Assembly (NCBI RefSeq): GCF_907164915.1 | Contig: NC_061870.1 | Coordinates: 25,891,348-25,955,347, forward strand | DNA from: Impatiens glandulifera | Taxonomy: Eukaryota; Streptophyta; Magnoliopsida; Ericales; Balsaminaceae | Reading direction: 5' to 3' | Length of the DNA stretch: 64,000 nt | Shown here: positions 10,988 to 25,899 of the stretch, piece after piece | How positions within the stretch are numbered: the first letter of the stretch is position 1 | How the letters are laid out: every line of letters begins with the position of its first letter | Translations under genes and position numbers: made by a program | Notes under the pieces: model-generated | Databases searched by the model: none | What the model was told of the DNA's origin: nothing | What the model saw: only the letters and a program-made list of their open reading frames with translations

Positions 10988-11007
10988 CTTCTAGAATTTT
11001 ATGGAAA
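10988..11007. promoter_or_regulatory. heat-shock element, four boxes (one mismatch)
   Basis: The sequence parses as TTC-nn-GAA-nn-TTA-nn-GAA with exact 5-bp phasing (boxes at 10989-10991, 10994-10996, 10999-11001 and 11004-11006). The first two boxes make the perfect core TTCTAGAA. Only the third box deviates (TTA for TTC). It lies about 150 nt upstream of the first leader ATG of a heat-shock-factor gene, so control by other HSFs or by the gene's own product is likely. Confidence 0.7.
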
Positions 11008-13199
11008 CAATAATACTACATTGAAATAAAATATTACAATAATTTAAATTAAGATTCAAAACATAATATAAATACAAAATTAGTAAGAAATCATGTTATA
11101 ATAATATAGATCATATCTATAATTTATTAAAATTGGATAATATATCAAATAAAGAATAATATGTAATTTTGATTTGGATATATTTTTGTTTAGGGAAAGG
11201 ATTTTAATATCATTTTATGGTCATTTATATACTTTTATGTAAAAATAATAATGATTATAAATCATAGTTATATAAACATTGTTTAATATATAGAAATATA
11301 TTATCTCATTTTAATCTCAAGTAACAGTTACATATTTAATGAATCTAGCCGATTATAAATCTTTCCATTTGAAAGCACAAACATTGAGAATACATTAATA
11401 AAATATGTTAGATTCCAAAAAAACTTAATACCCATATATTAAAAATGTTAAAAATAAATTATAGTGTAATAACTTAATAGGATTACATACCCAACTAATA
11501 AAAAATTTGTAAAAAATTAAGTGTCATATATTTTCTTTAATCTATCCTACAACTTCTAGATTGAGTAGTCTATTATAATTTGTAAAAGGCGAGAATTTTG
11601 ATTTTAATACCGTAAATGGATGAATGATAGACATCAGATTTGACTTAATTATGACACTTGACATTTATCTATGCTGTTTTTTCTTTAATCTAGAATGTTA
11701 TTTATTAGATTTTTATTTTAATCTAGAATTTTGATTATTTTTAAGATAAATGTGGGTGAAACATAAAAATTAATGTAAATTGAAACTGCCTCGTGAGTGT
11801 GAGATTTTTTGAAGAAAAAAATAAGTAGTTAATTATATATATTCAACTATAAAAATCATTTTTTGTAAAGGATAAAATATTTTATTAAAGTATATTTTAA
11901 AAATATCTCAAATTAAAGTAGTTGTGTGAAATTTGGGTTGAAATATTTAATCCTCTCAAAAAATTAAGTTAATTCATTTTGTTATTTAGTTTGTATACTT
12001 AATTAGTTTGTTAATATAATGTCGGTTTTTTAATCTATTGTTTTAAGTTAGCTAATTTGTTTATTTTACTTTACTAATTGTTTGTATATCTATAAAAAAG
12101 AAAAACAAAGTCATATCTATCCCTATATGATGCACAAATTATATATAACTTGTATTTGTTGGAATTTTGTCAAATGTAGAAGGTTGTCCTTCTTAATTAT
12201 CATAACAATTGCTTGAGGAAAATATTTAATGTCTTGACATTATTTTTGATAAAATAGAAGGAAAATAGTATTGTATGGAATTATAAAGATTTAGCTGATT
12301 TTTTCGAGGATTCTAACAAAATATCATTTTTATCAAAGTCGAATCTTAGTTTTGCAATACAAAGCACAAAACATCCATCTTATTAAATTAGACATCCAAT
12401 TATGATTATTGTGTCATATGCCAAATAGATCGTGTACTCTATTAAAAAAAAAAAGTCAAGATTGATAGGGAATAATATTAAGGTTATAAGGGTCAATTTC
12501 TCTACAATCTAAAGATTCCATATATTTCTACAAAAAAATAATTAAAAGATTGAACCATTAAACATTTTGATATACATGTAACATGTTTCTCCATTTTACT
12601 GCCTTTTAAAAATTTTAACCACTTTAAATTTTAATAATTATTACAATGTGTATTATTGACCAAAATGTTACGGGTTCAATAAATCATTTAAGTTGAAACG
12701 AATATATAACGGTATATATCATGCTAGTTCTCTTTAATTAAAAAACGATGTAAAAAATTAATTTTATACTTTCATACATTTTCGCAAGGACATAAATAGT
12801 CAATAATAATTTATTCGCCATACTTGTTTTCGTCTATACAATGTTTGGATTTCAGACAAAATAAAATATATAATATATTACTAAACATGTTTTAACAAAG
12901 ATTTAGACAAATAATATTTGTGAAAATTTTGAACGTAATAATATAATTTTATTAAAGAACGTATATATTAACCTAGCTAACCCTGTGCGCCTTGAGGGTA
13001 AGCTTCTGTCTAGAAATGGCTTGTTCAAGATGCTAGTTAAATACACCGACATGATCTAATGATATATTTAACCGGATTGGGAAAGTTATTGACATCCATT
13101 TTTTTTATATAAATAAGTTAAATCCAAACTTAAAAGGGAAGCACACTTGTAATTGAAAGAAAGTGAAAAAAATTCTTATCTATAATCATTTTTTTTAGA
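11008..13199. other. AT-rich intergenic with a SINE remnant
   Basis: No gene seen. At about 12655-12750 a decayed 3' part of a tRNA-derived SINE can be read (ACGGGTTCAA box-B-like sequence followed by a TGCTAGTTCTCTTTAATT tail). The same tail occurs in the copies at 17.3 and 59.2 kb. Confidence 0.45.
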
Positions 13200-13500
13200 A
13201 CGAAAAATAGGACAACGGGTTAAGTTAGTAACCCGCAAAAACACTTAACCATTTAACCAGGCGTAGAACTAGCCGCCTGACGTGTTCGAACCCGAATTCA
13301 GGAACTTAGGGTTAGTATCCATCATAAGTATCTATCTACAATGTATTTTTGGGGGGGAAACTTTTCAAAACCAGTATTAAGTATGTAACCCGCAAACACA
13401 CTTAACCATTTAACCAGACACAAAATTTGCCGCCTAACGGACTCGAACCCAAGAACTTAAGGTTATTATTTACCTCTTATTTCTATCTACAATTTTTAAT
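13200..13500. repeat. two-copy tandem repeat, about 160-bp period
   Basis: Copy 1 (about 13215-13350) and copy 2 (about 13375-13497) share AACCCGCAAA, ACACTTAACCATTTAACCAG and GCCGCCT, then TCGAACCC, then an AACTTA.GGTTA tail, and CTATCTACAAT. The TCGAACCC block looks like a tRNA B box, but the order of the A-like and B-like segments is reversed relative to a tRNA, so it is not called a tRNA or SINE. Confidence 0.65.
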
Positions 13501-15429
13501 TATAACTTTAGGAGTTCTTTTTACAGTTTTTTCACCTAACTTGTAATGATATTTTTTTTTATTCTTTTATTACAATCTTGGTGATGAGAATTTGAAAATT
13601 TTAAAAGAAGTGTGAAGAAAACAAATAAATTTGCAATGATGTTTGAAAGGAAGTACATTGACATATTTTCGCACAAAGCAAATGATTCAATGTTTGAATT
13701 TATTTTTTACAACCTGTCTTGATGAAGTATTTTCCTCTTTAGTGTGTTTCAGAAGTTTTATTATTTTAATTTCTTGCAATTTATTTTATTGAGTTTGAGA
13801 AATTTCATGGCATAACTTGATTTGCTTTATTTGTCAATACCTACTATTTATGAAGATGGAGATTTAATGAAAAGACTTACTTTAAATAATAATAATAATA
13901 ATAAAATCTCATATACTTATAAAATATGTAATTAGATATTGGATAAAATTAAAATGTTGCCGTAATGAAGTCTAACTATTTTTTTTAAAAGAGAAGAACG
14001 TCTAGAAGTATATTTACGTACTTAATTATGTTGTTTTGACAAAAAGAAGCAAATATCTTGAATACATTATCATATATATTTATTCCAGTCAAAATAGTGC
14101 CCCGAAGAAAATTCAAATAGAATTAATTTGTCCTTTAATAGTAAATAAAAGTCTTAGAAAGATTTAATTAATAATATTTATACCCACGTTAAGATAGTTA
14201 ATATAATTGTATATTCTTTGTTTTAAGTAAGCTAGCTAAGATTTATTTTAAAAGAAATACATTATAGGTATTCTAAAAAAGAATATACTCTTTATTTAAG
14301 CACATGTTTTATTTATCTTATTGGGATAATCGATATACATTAGAAACAAGAACAAGTTTCTTTTTAATTTTACTTGCCGGCCAATTAAATATAAAATATT
14401 TTTAAAGGAAATAGTAAATAAAAATTTTAATTTCTTAATCAAAATTCTAATATATTGAAATCGACAGGGATAGTTTAATTAAGTGATAACCGATAAATAT
14501 CGTACATAACCTTCTAATTTAAGTGCCAGCGATTTTCGAAAATAAACTCAAATAAAATAAATATACCAATGAGTTTAATTCTTACGGAATTACAGTTACT
14601 TTTGCTTTAATAAAATGGTCGATTCATAATATCTATTTATGGTGTCAGTAGTTCTATGATAAAATATATTTTTTCGGTAAATTATATTTAGAGAATTTTA
14701 AATTTATACTTTTTAAGAGTTTTGAAATTTGAAGCAATTATAAAGATAATTTTATCTAAAAGACAATGAAGGAATTTTACAAAATATTTTGATGTTGTAA
14801 AAGAAGAAAAATTATAGAAAAAAGTACAACAATAAATTTTTTTTTTGTTGTACTTATTCTTATCATTTAAAAAAAGTACAAGAAAATGTAAATATTAATT
14901 ATTTTGTTTTAAAAAAAACATTTAATGTAATTTTATGAAAAATTTTAAAAAACGAAAAAAATACAAATGAATTTATGTATTTTTCTAGACATGATTTGGA
15001 AAATTATTTGACGACGAGATTATAATTATTAGATGACATTAACACATCATTTTATAAAATAAAAGAAAAATTTATAACACAATTTATTTACGAGTTATTA
15101 AGTTATTCTCATCTGACCATTTCATTGTTTGTGTATCTTCTAGCTATTCTGTATTCTGAAAGCTATTTTCTCTACCATTAAACTTTATTTATTTTTGATA
15201 TTTTACAAAGTTAGAAATCTTTTGTATCAAATGTATAAATCAAAATTTTCATCTTTTAATTTATAAAATAATTTCATTTACATCAATAAGGTAGCTTTCT
15301 TAAAAAGAATATTCATATATTTATTTGTTATGATTAAGGAGGGTTGAGAATCAGGAATTTAAATTCTTGTAACAAAAAAATTACTGTATATTTTGCGTTA
15401 ACAAGAAATTGATAATTTTAAAGTTAGTC
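13501..15429. other. AT-rich intergenic
   Basis: No gene or clear element seen. Short homopolymers and an (AAT)n run near 13888. Confidence 0.55.
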
Positions 15430-15970
15430 ATTTTACCTTTTAATTGCGAAGAATGTTCCTTACGATCTCATATGGGAGAAATTATGGAATTATAAGTTCA
15501 CATCGAATAGCTCGTTCTTTGGATAGGGTGTAATGCATGAATGGATTTTGACGGATGATAAATATATAAAAAATAAGTTTATTATGATGTTGTTGTAGAT
15601 GTGAACATGGTTGATCTCACTTGCTCTTATACTATGATGATGTGGTTGCAATTTAAAGTTTATTATGAAACATAGTTGGTCTTCAGTGGATTATGTCGGA
15701 ATCTATCATTTGTTATTGAGAAATGTGGATAGAGACGGTGAGTTCGGTTTGTCTGAGTCGTTGGACCCCTATCTTACTTATCTTCTAGTGGATCATTTGA
15801 CATTAAAGGAATCGTAGAACATTTAATGATCGTTGTGTTTAATTCATAATTCGGTTATTATGACAATTAAGGAGGTTTCATTGGATAAATCAATTGAAGC
15901 AGTTGGGGGAACTCATTGATCTTTTTGAAGACCTTTGTGTTCGTTAAAATTTGTTCTTTTTGTTTGATCA
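15430..15970 (+). mobile_element. LINE 3' fragment, tail subfamily I (copy a)
   Basis: The zf-RVT and C-terminal part of a LINE ORF2 is in degenerate frames. The tail IEAVGG..IDLFEDLCVR-like sequence at about 15890-15950 matches the tail of the minus-strand LINE near 5.8 kb. It is followed by a T-rich 3' end. It is 5'-truncated. Confidence 0.75.
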
Positions 15971-16079
15971 CTAGTGAACTATTTTGTGTTGTGTTTTTTT
16001 TCTAAATGTTTTTTTTTTCATTCTTTATAATGCTTTTATTTTTAAACTTAAACAACTCTCATTTATATAATTTTATATG

Positions 16080-17130
16080 GACCATTTTTAAAAAAAGAAT
16101 GGTACAACAAATTCTCTTCAAAACTAGTCACCAAAAATTATTAATGATTTTAGAGAGACATCTTTACTATGTAGAAGTTTTTTCGTGGGTAGTGCAGATT
16201 CTTGGTATGTGAAGGCTCATCGATCAACTTATGGGACAATGTTTGGTGCAATGTTAAAAGTCTTGCTTTGTCATTCCTAACCCTCACTTCATCTGTGATC
16301 TATAAAAATGTTTCGATCAAGGACATGTTCTATCAATGTTCAAATAGTTTTGTGAGTAGAATCATTATTAATGATAGATTTGTAGCCTTCCATGAAAGAG
16401 TCTTCCTCTTAATGGGGTGTAAGGTGGTGATTCTTTCTTCGCGTGATATTTTACATTGGTAAAATATTACAACTTTAAGGTTGATATTTTACACATTATT
16501 TGTGGAGGTTGCCCCATATGACTTCCTATGCAAGAAGTAGTGAAATTCTAATTTTCCTTCAAAATTCTCATTTAAGAGGAATTTGATGGATGATAGATGT
16601 ATGAAAAAAAATGGTGCAGTATGATTAGTCGTTACAAAATGTGTTGCGAAAAAATAGAGACGACATCTCACTTATTTTTGCATTAGAAATGAGTGACTGC
16701 GATTGAGAGCCTACTTTGAAACATGATTGGCATTAAGTGTGTGACATTTGAGTCAATCGTCGGTTGTTAGAATATTTGGATAGAAAATGTGAGCTCGGAT
16801 GGATGGAGTCGGTGGGCCTTATCCCACTTATTTTCTAGTGGACTATTTAGCTCAAAATGAATCGTGAAACTTTTTAGTGAACGCGATCGACTTATACGTT
16901 TACTCCACAACATTATTATTATATGACGATAGCCTCGATAGGAGAGAGCTCTTATGAAAAAACAGTATAATTAGTTGGTGAACTTATTGATTTTCTTGAG
17001 AATCTCTAAATTCGTTAACGTTAAATTTTATGTTATGTTTGTCGTTGGTGAGAAGTTTTTGCTTATATTTTCATTGTTGTTCAAAAATTGTTAACCTTAT
17101 TGTATTTCGGGTGTGTTTTGTGACACAATA
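16080..17130 (+). pseudogene. LINE ORF2 remnant, tail subfamily I (copy b)
   Basis: Directly follows copy a in the same orientation. It includes the segment after RT (SSINLWDNVWCNVKSLALSFLTL at about 16210-16290), a damaged zf-RVT (about 16620-16700) and the ORF2 C-terminus (about 16960-17020). Frames are broken by stops. It parallels the copy at 60.1-61.6 kb segment by segment. Confidence 0.78.
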
Positions 17131-17286
17131 AAACATTTATATTTTATATTATTTTTATTGTTATGCTTAAACAACATTTGTTAAATCATATTGCAAATAT
17201 TTTAAAAAACAATTGTGAAGTCTAACAACAAAAATAAAAAATAAAACTTTTAAATACATATAATTAATCTATGCCCATTTATCATA

Positions 17287-17432
17287 ACCCACCAAGGTAG
17301 TTCAGTGGTAAGAGTCGACTTAAAAGACTAAAATGTCACAGATTTAATTATATTTGAAAACGCTTTGAATTTAAGCAAGGTCATAACTGTGCTAGTTCTC
17401 TTTTAATTTTAATAAATAAATAAAAAAAAAAA
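17287..17432 (+). mobile_element. tRNA-derived SINE
   Basis: The head GGTAGTTCAGTGGTAAGAG (17296-17314) is a clear RNA polymerase III box A. A box-B-like GTCACAGATTTAATTA (from 17335) is a decayed GGTTCGATTCC. A tRNA-unrelated body and an A-rich tail follow. The anticodon-arm spacing does not fold into a functional tRNA. Confidence 0.7.
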
Positions 17433-20400
17433 CATGTCCATTTATCAGGCATGTTTATTTGAATTTTTTAACATTTTTTTACCTGAAGATAATTCTATTG
17501 GTTCTATGAATTTTGTTTGATATATTTGAAAAAAGTGTGAGAAACTCTTCCGAATCTTCCAAAAAAGAAAGAAATTAAGCATGACGATCAACCAGACAGT
17601 CTGGGACCCAATTAGTGGGAAAGAAGAGTTAAAGTAATATTATTGTTGAAAATTTTACAATGGCATGCATGGACCCGTCAAACTTTAAAATATACTTATT
17701 GCAAGACTTGTAGACACTACTTTATAATTATGGTTATCTAATTCAAATGTTTATTTGTATTAGATTAATATTAAAAAAAGAAAAAAAAATCATATTTTTA
17801 TATAAATACAAAATCTGTAATAAGAAAATAAATTTTTCTTTCAATTCAAGCTTAAAAATAAAAATAAGATTTATAAAAAAAATAAATTATTATTAAAGTG
17901 TAATTGATAATAGAGTAGTCAAGTCCACTCATAATTTGCTACAATATTGCATAGAATATGCTATGAAATTTACCACTAGTTCCTTAATTATACAATTGTT
18001 TTAACTATTTATTTTATTTTTATATTTCGAAAAGTAATTTTTATTTTTTGTGTTCGGAACTCTCTTTCTTTAATTTAATTTAGAAGTGTTTGCTATTAAA
18101 AAAAAAAACTAATTTGAAAATGTGTCATTAGAATAAATATTGCATATAATTTATTCTACTATAGGAGAAGCAAAATTCAATATAATATCTTGACATGATA
18201 TGTGAAATTCATGCTCTATAATGATGTAAGTTACCACTTATCTATTATTTCATTGCACAACACCTTATCTAACATATAACTATGGAGTATCACTCGAATT
18301 AATATTGTTTAATTTACTCCAATAAGTTGATGCTTTTCAGAAATTGTGACTCGAGGCAGTTAAGATGTCTAGAAGTGGGTTGCAATGGAAGAACGTCCTT
18401 CTTATGGTTTGATAAATTATTTTGTTTAAAAAAAACTTTGTACTTTTAAATATGTCGATTTTCGACATATCATACTTAAATTTTCTTATTGGAGATCGAT
18501 CAACAATATTTTGAAAATTTTGAGACATAGTTAATTATTTGTTTTTATTGGTTATTTTTGTAATTTTACAATGAGTAAGTCTTACTTTCCATCACATAGT
18601 TTTGCCGATGTAGTTAAATGACTATTTTTTATTTTAGTAATATATTGACATTTAAAAAAAACTATTTATTCCTTTTCTTTAAGGAACAAAAATTAAACAC
18701 AGTAGGTGGTTGCAATACAAATGTGAACATTTTTATACAAGTGGGTGTGAATGTAAGAATACTTTTTTTTACTATCTTTTTTCTATAAAAACGTTCTTTA
18801 AATTTAATACGAATATTTAAATATATATATATATATTATTTATAAAATTTTAGTTAAAATTTGTTATAAAATTATTAGTTGTAACAATCATAATAATAAT
18901 AATATAAACAGTGAGCTGTGAAACTTCTAGAAACCGATAGTTACAAATTTGATAAAAAAAAATGGTCAATCTCTAGAGAAGAGGAACCTCATGATGGCTA
19001 TACAAAAAAAAAAAACTTTTTTTACAATAAAAAGTAAAGATATAAACTACTTTAATTATTTTAATATCAGTAACCTATATATTGACCATGACTTTAATAA
19101 TTGTGCACTGTACACATGTAAATTATTTTCTAGAATTTAATAATAAAAAATTTATTTCCAATGTTTTTAATTAATTAATTTAATAACAAAATTGAATCAC
19201 TTAATATAATAATTCAAGCTTCAAGTAAAATCATTAGTAACAAAGTCATGAACCCTACTTAACACATAACCCTAACCGAACCAGAACCTTTGGCGAACCA
19301 GAACCCTTGACGAACCCTAGCTAGATGACCTTCATAACAAAGAGAAGAATTTTTCAACATTGAAAATGCGCAATCGAAAATATCTGGATGATGTGAGAGT
19401 ATAGATTAATGTTTTTAATCCTTAATTTTTGGCATAATATTTTATATTAATTCACAAAATAATACCATGTTCTTAATTTATATTTCTTGTTCAACAACCA
19501 TTTAGTCATTACCTAGAGGGGAGAGAGAATATCTTGAAGTTTTCTTAGTGTATTGAAAACTATCTTTGAATATTCTTATTTTTTTTTTTTATTGTTGTAA
19601 TTAATTTATTGTATTGAAAATTATTTTTAATTAATTAATTTGAAAATAAACAACAAATTTTAAGTAACTATTGATGTGAATTGAAACATTTCCTATAGTT
19701 ATTTCATTTGTTATTGGGGGCATGTCTCAATTAAATCAATACCACAAAATTTAATATAGTTTTTAGCAAATAAAATTGTAAATATGAATGAAATCATGTT
19801 ATTTATTATCATAAAACACAATTTAAATATAAAAAAACATTGTTTAAGATATTAAGGTCTCAAAATTCGATTCTAATTAAAAACGATTTAGATTAAAGTA
19901 CTGTGAGTCATAATTATGAATTCGTCTAAGTTATTTCGGATAGATAATACATTAAAATGTTACTTATTTGACTCAATAACCGTCCAAAATTTACTCATTC
20001 AATTTATATAATACTATTTACAAATATACAAATGAAGAAAAAATCTGAAAAACAAGTATACGGTTGGTGGCCGTTTTCTTATATGAAGTGATCAAAGAAG
20101 ACACGTTTTTGGACTCATTAATGATCATCCATGATATCTTAAGTAGGATATATAGATTGATATATATATTAATTATTTAAATAGAATAGCACTTAATTAA
20201 TTAAATAAATAAATAAATAGGCACATCTGGATATTGTGCACATGCGATGTTACAATATTTATTGTCAAAAAGAGTGTCTCCATAATTATATAATTATTTT
20301 ATTATCATAGTGGGCTCATTTTTCTACAATTTACAACATTTTTTTTTTTTTTTTTTTTGTCATCATCAGCCTTTCTTCCTAAGCTTTGCATTATTTTATT

Positions 20401-21599
20401 AATTCTCATCAACCTCACTAAGACGAAAACTTAAAAGCTTATATAAAATATCCAAAAAGCAAAAAAAAATTACTAAAAGAGGAAATCCATTCAGAAAAGA
20501 TAAAAAGAAGCACATTATTGGGTTAGGCCGAGTCGAGAGATTGAGAGTGTGAGAATAGTCTTTTATCGTAAAAACTTGAAATTTTTCTTTGTTTGTTGTA
20601 TCAAATAACTTGGACTTTCAAAATTTGACAAATTGGTATATATTTTGGTTAATCCAAAAGACTAAAGACTAGTAATGTTATTTCTTGTCAAGTTTAATAA
20701 ACAATTCTTTAATTAGCCTAATAAAGACATATTTAATGACCAATACCATTATACCGGTAATGTCAGCAACAAAATAATCTAGTGGCGCTTAAAATAGTGT
20801 CGTCAAATAATTGAATTATGGCTTATATATGTTTTAATCATTTTGTATCTTACATCTGTAATTGTTTTTTATGATGATTACTTTCTCATTACACAATGTG
20901 AATCTTTAAGTCTTGAATGATATTCAAGACAATAATAAAAAATGTCGTACAATAAGATGAACACATTATCTTATAAGAAAATATTGAGAGACAATTAAAA
21001 AGTTTCATAATGAAGAAAAATATGCTTAATTGATCCATAGTTTATCTTTCATTATTAGTTTTTCTTTTGTCTAAACAAATATCGATTCTTTATGACTTAG
21101 ATCTGTGGATCCGTGGATGAAGATATAATTGAACGTGTGGTTGCCGTAATTTCTTCATTGCATATAATTTTCATGGAATACGAGATAATTGTTTCTTTAA
21201 TGAAAGTGCTGGTTTTTGTTTGTAGACATGGAAATATGCTAACACAATATCTATGTCATGATATATCCCACTTCAAATGAACAACAATCCCTTTCAAATA
21301 AAAACTCTAATTGTTTAAGAGAGTGTTCTTTGTTCTGAAGCAATTGGGCAGATTTTGGGATTGAAAATAAAAAATTTTGATTTTTAAATAAACATGAGTT
21401 CATGTACAATAACACTGTCTGTGATTCCATACTTCCCTATGATATCCAATGTGAGATTTATTATATAAATAAATAAAATAAAATAGCTTCTTTCAGTCAA
21501 ATTTAGAGACCCGTTTAGAATTTCGATTAAAATGAACATAAAAATATTAATGGCAGAAAATATCTAAATAAATATTCCATCAAATAGTCAAAAAAAAAA
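17433..21599. other. AT-rich intergenic
   Basis: No gene supported. Short open frames (for example 18337-18528 and 18949-19140) have AT-driven composition and no motif. A telobox-like AACCCTAAC sits near 19270, and a run of about 20 T lies near 20340. Confidence 0.5.
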
Positions 21600-22020
21600 A
21601 AATATATATATATATATAATTGTCGATGTGTGACTAATATATGAAACATTTTGTAGAGTATTACGGGGATTTATTGGGTAATGCATGAGTCTTTTGGTTG
21701 GTAGGTACTGATAAATTTAGATTGATACACTATATGATAGACCTATATTATATTTGGATTACCATCCTAATTGTTTTTTTGGTAACTATATAGTTTGAAA
21801 GAAATTGTTCAAATTTCAAAAATCGTAGTCGTCTTAGGCGATATCATTTATAATGTATTTTTTATAACTTTTTCTGAGATTCGTTCCGGAAATCCAGTAG
21901 AGTTCGTCGGAGAGTTAATCGTTTTTCTAAATGATTTACAAGCTCAATAACTTATTAAGTAACGTTTTTTTAATTTTTTTTTGTTACGTTGTTTTGGTGT
22001 TGTTTTGTTGTGGTAGATGA
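21600..22020 (+). mobile_element. LINE 3' fragment, tail subfamily II
   Basis: Starts inside zf-RVT (GACTAATATATGAA..ATTTATTGGGTAATGC) and runs to the 3' tail (AGTTAATCGTTTTTCTAAAT..AAGCTCAATAACTTATTAAGTA). It matches copies at 3.4 and 26.8 kb. The tail leads straight into the long TA microsatellite. Confidence 0.7.
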
Positions 22021-22029
22021 GTTTTATGA

Positions 22030-23518
<1,489 letters not shown>

Positions 23519-24100
23519 TCAATGTGAAGACTCCCTCACCGAACAAGCCACCACCTGCGCCCACTGCCTCAATCTCGTCTTCACCGTCTCCGGTTTTTCT
23601 CCTTCACACCCCAAAATCAAAATCAAAATCAACCCAATTGGATTCAACTATTCATTTTCTAATTGAGATTTGATTTAGAATTTACCTGGACCGACAAACA
23701 TGGTGTGAGGATTCGGACTTCCCATGGAAGAACACGGCGGCGATTCGCACTCAGAACCAGACGATGATGTTTCTCTACAAACAACATCCTTGTACTGTTT
23801 ATTGACTGCATAATAGAGACTGTAAGCCGGTAGTGTGTTCGATAATCGGTGATCAATTTCCGGCGAATCGAATCCGAATCCCAATTCAATGCAAGCTTTC
23901 AACTCGTTCAAATCTTCGTCGGTGACACTTTTGCTCCGGCGGCGGCTTCGAACGCCGTGACTTCCTTTCCTTCTTTTCCAGGCCTCATCACGGTAGGCGT
24001 CTGGTGACCACGAATTCTGCTTATAAAGAGACTTGAAGCAGGGCGCTGCCGGTGAAATCGACGGCCGGAGCCAGGGTAGATCGGCGGCGGCGTCCGACAT
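23519..24100 (-). CDS. DUF1685 family protein
   Basis: Two exons, 23686-24100 and 23519-23601, with an 84-nt GT-AG intron in phase 1; 165 aa. The hallmark block SKSVTDEDLNELKACIELGF (56-75) and NTLPAYSLYYAV (88-99) identify DUF1685. The short second exon gives the family's C-terminus VKTRLRQWAQVVACSV, ending RESSH. Retaining the intron would stop translation after GKF, so the splice is needed to recover that end. A basic stretch (WKRRKGSHGVRSRRRSKS, 41-58) could be a nuclear signal or phosphorylation site cluster. The family is plant-specific and its biochemical role is unknown. The ATG is the first in frame after an upstream stop and matches the usual N-terminal length. Confidence 0.9.
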
Positions 24101-24240
24101 AGAGAATTCTCAGGTGGGTATAGGGTGGCCGTCGCCGGCGAGTTCGCAGTCCGGCGGAATGGATGGATATGGAATTGTTGAAACTGGGTTGGAGAGAGAT
24201 AGGATATAAAAGAATGGAAATAGGCACATTAGAAAACACA

Positions 24241-25899
24241 CGTCTAGATCATGATTTAAATAAGAAAATGTCAAAAAAATTAAAAAAATTAATAATTTTT
24301 TATTTATTAAAAATGGCTAGTTCAAGTTAATTAAGTCAGATCATTCAATTTATATTTTATTAAATTGATTTATTTTTTTAAATAAGATATAAATTTGGTA
24401 TTAGGAGGCAAAAAAGTGACAGAATAAAAGGAAAAGATAGATAAAATAAGGTTTGCTTAAAGATAATGATAACTTTAGCACCTAACTTGTTGTTTAGGTT
24501 AAAGACCGAATCATGTGTAGATCTTACAATGACAGCAATATTAACTCTTAAGAAAATGAATTTATATTATTTCATTGTTTAGACATGTTTAGACAAAGAT
24601 CCGGCATTCTTATCCAATAAGAATCCAATCTTGAAAGATAATTTGTGGTGGCTCACGGGTTTGTAGTACGAAACTTGAGATCGTCTGTGACGAACAAACT
24701 TTTAGGGCATCGACGAATATAATGACTGAGTCCGGGTTTATGTTAAATTTATTTTTCATTTGTCGTAAGGCATCCGATTCTTAATAACAGTTTTTTTTCT
24801 ATGTTTTTATTTTTTGTTAATTGTTTAGATGAAATTTTGTTTTAAAAAAACAAAATACTATTCATCTAAAAAAACTCTTAAAAAAAAAAAAATCTTGATC
24901 AACAAAATATCTTCCCTGATTTAGGAACCCAACAAAACCTACAACCACTCAAAATCCACCTAAAGGCATGAAAGAGATAATATAAACTTTAGCCAAAAAA
25001 AAATGAAAGATTTTAGGTTTTTTTTTCTTTCTAGAAACAATTAATAATTAATTGAATTCTAATCAGATTTCACAAACAAATTAATATATATATATATATA
25101 TATATATACCACAATTTGGCTGAAATGTCAATGATTGTTGGTCAAAACTAAGTTGAAAAAATATATAAAATATTGGGAATAAAATTAAAAAAAACACCTG
25201 ATAACAACTCGTGACTAATTTTATGAGTATAAATTCAGAATTTCTTAAGAATATTCTCTTTCATATAATTGATGGCAGGCTGAAAAGAAAGAAATATTTT
25301 TAGTTATGTAGGGACTAAATACATCAGATTAATCCACTAGTTTCCTTGTTATCTTTTTCTGAGGGACATAACTAGATTTTTTTAGATGAATTTTCCAAAT
25401 TTAAAATGTGTTAATTTTTTTTTATATATTTTTTTAATGTGGCCTATGGTCTTTGGTTTCTGTCCTTCATTGTATTTCTTGTTTTTTTTTAAATATATCA
25501 TGTACTTTAAAAAAAATATAGTTGTTATAAAAATTTATATATTGTAAAGTACATGCTTATAATTTTTACATTATTATTTGAAATAGTAATAATTTTATAA
25601 AGATCAATGAGTTTTTGAGAATTGAGTCTGGGCATATGTGTATTTGTTTTAAGTACATAGACGAATTTATGTATCTAGTATGCCGAGCTTAAATTCAATC
25701 CAAAAGAAATATTATTTTTATATATTTTAATATTCTAATAAAATAAGTCTTATTTTAATTATTAGGATTAATATGATAAATTGTATCTTATATTAGGTTC
25801 AATGTATATATATAATAATAGTTCAATTTCTAACATTATCAAAAAAAATTCTCATAATAGAGTTTTGTTTTTAATAATATAAAAATAAGTTTTCTATTT
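24241..25899. other. AT-rich intergenic
   Basis: No gene seen. A (TA)n run lies at about 25083-25108, and there are several poly-A/T tracts. Confidence 0.5.

Noticed and set aside
17296..17352. A tRNA gene
   Set aside because: Box A is good, but box B is decayed and the arms do not fold; the A-rich tail and dispersed copies point to a SINE.
23675..23685. DUF1685 protein ending in GKF
   Set aside because: Those codons lie past a GTAAA donor; splicing recovers the family C-terminus.
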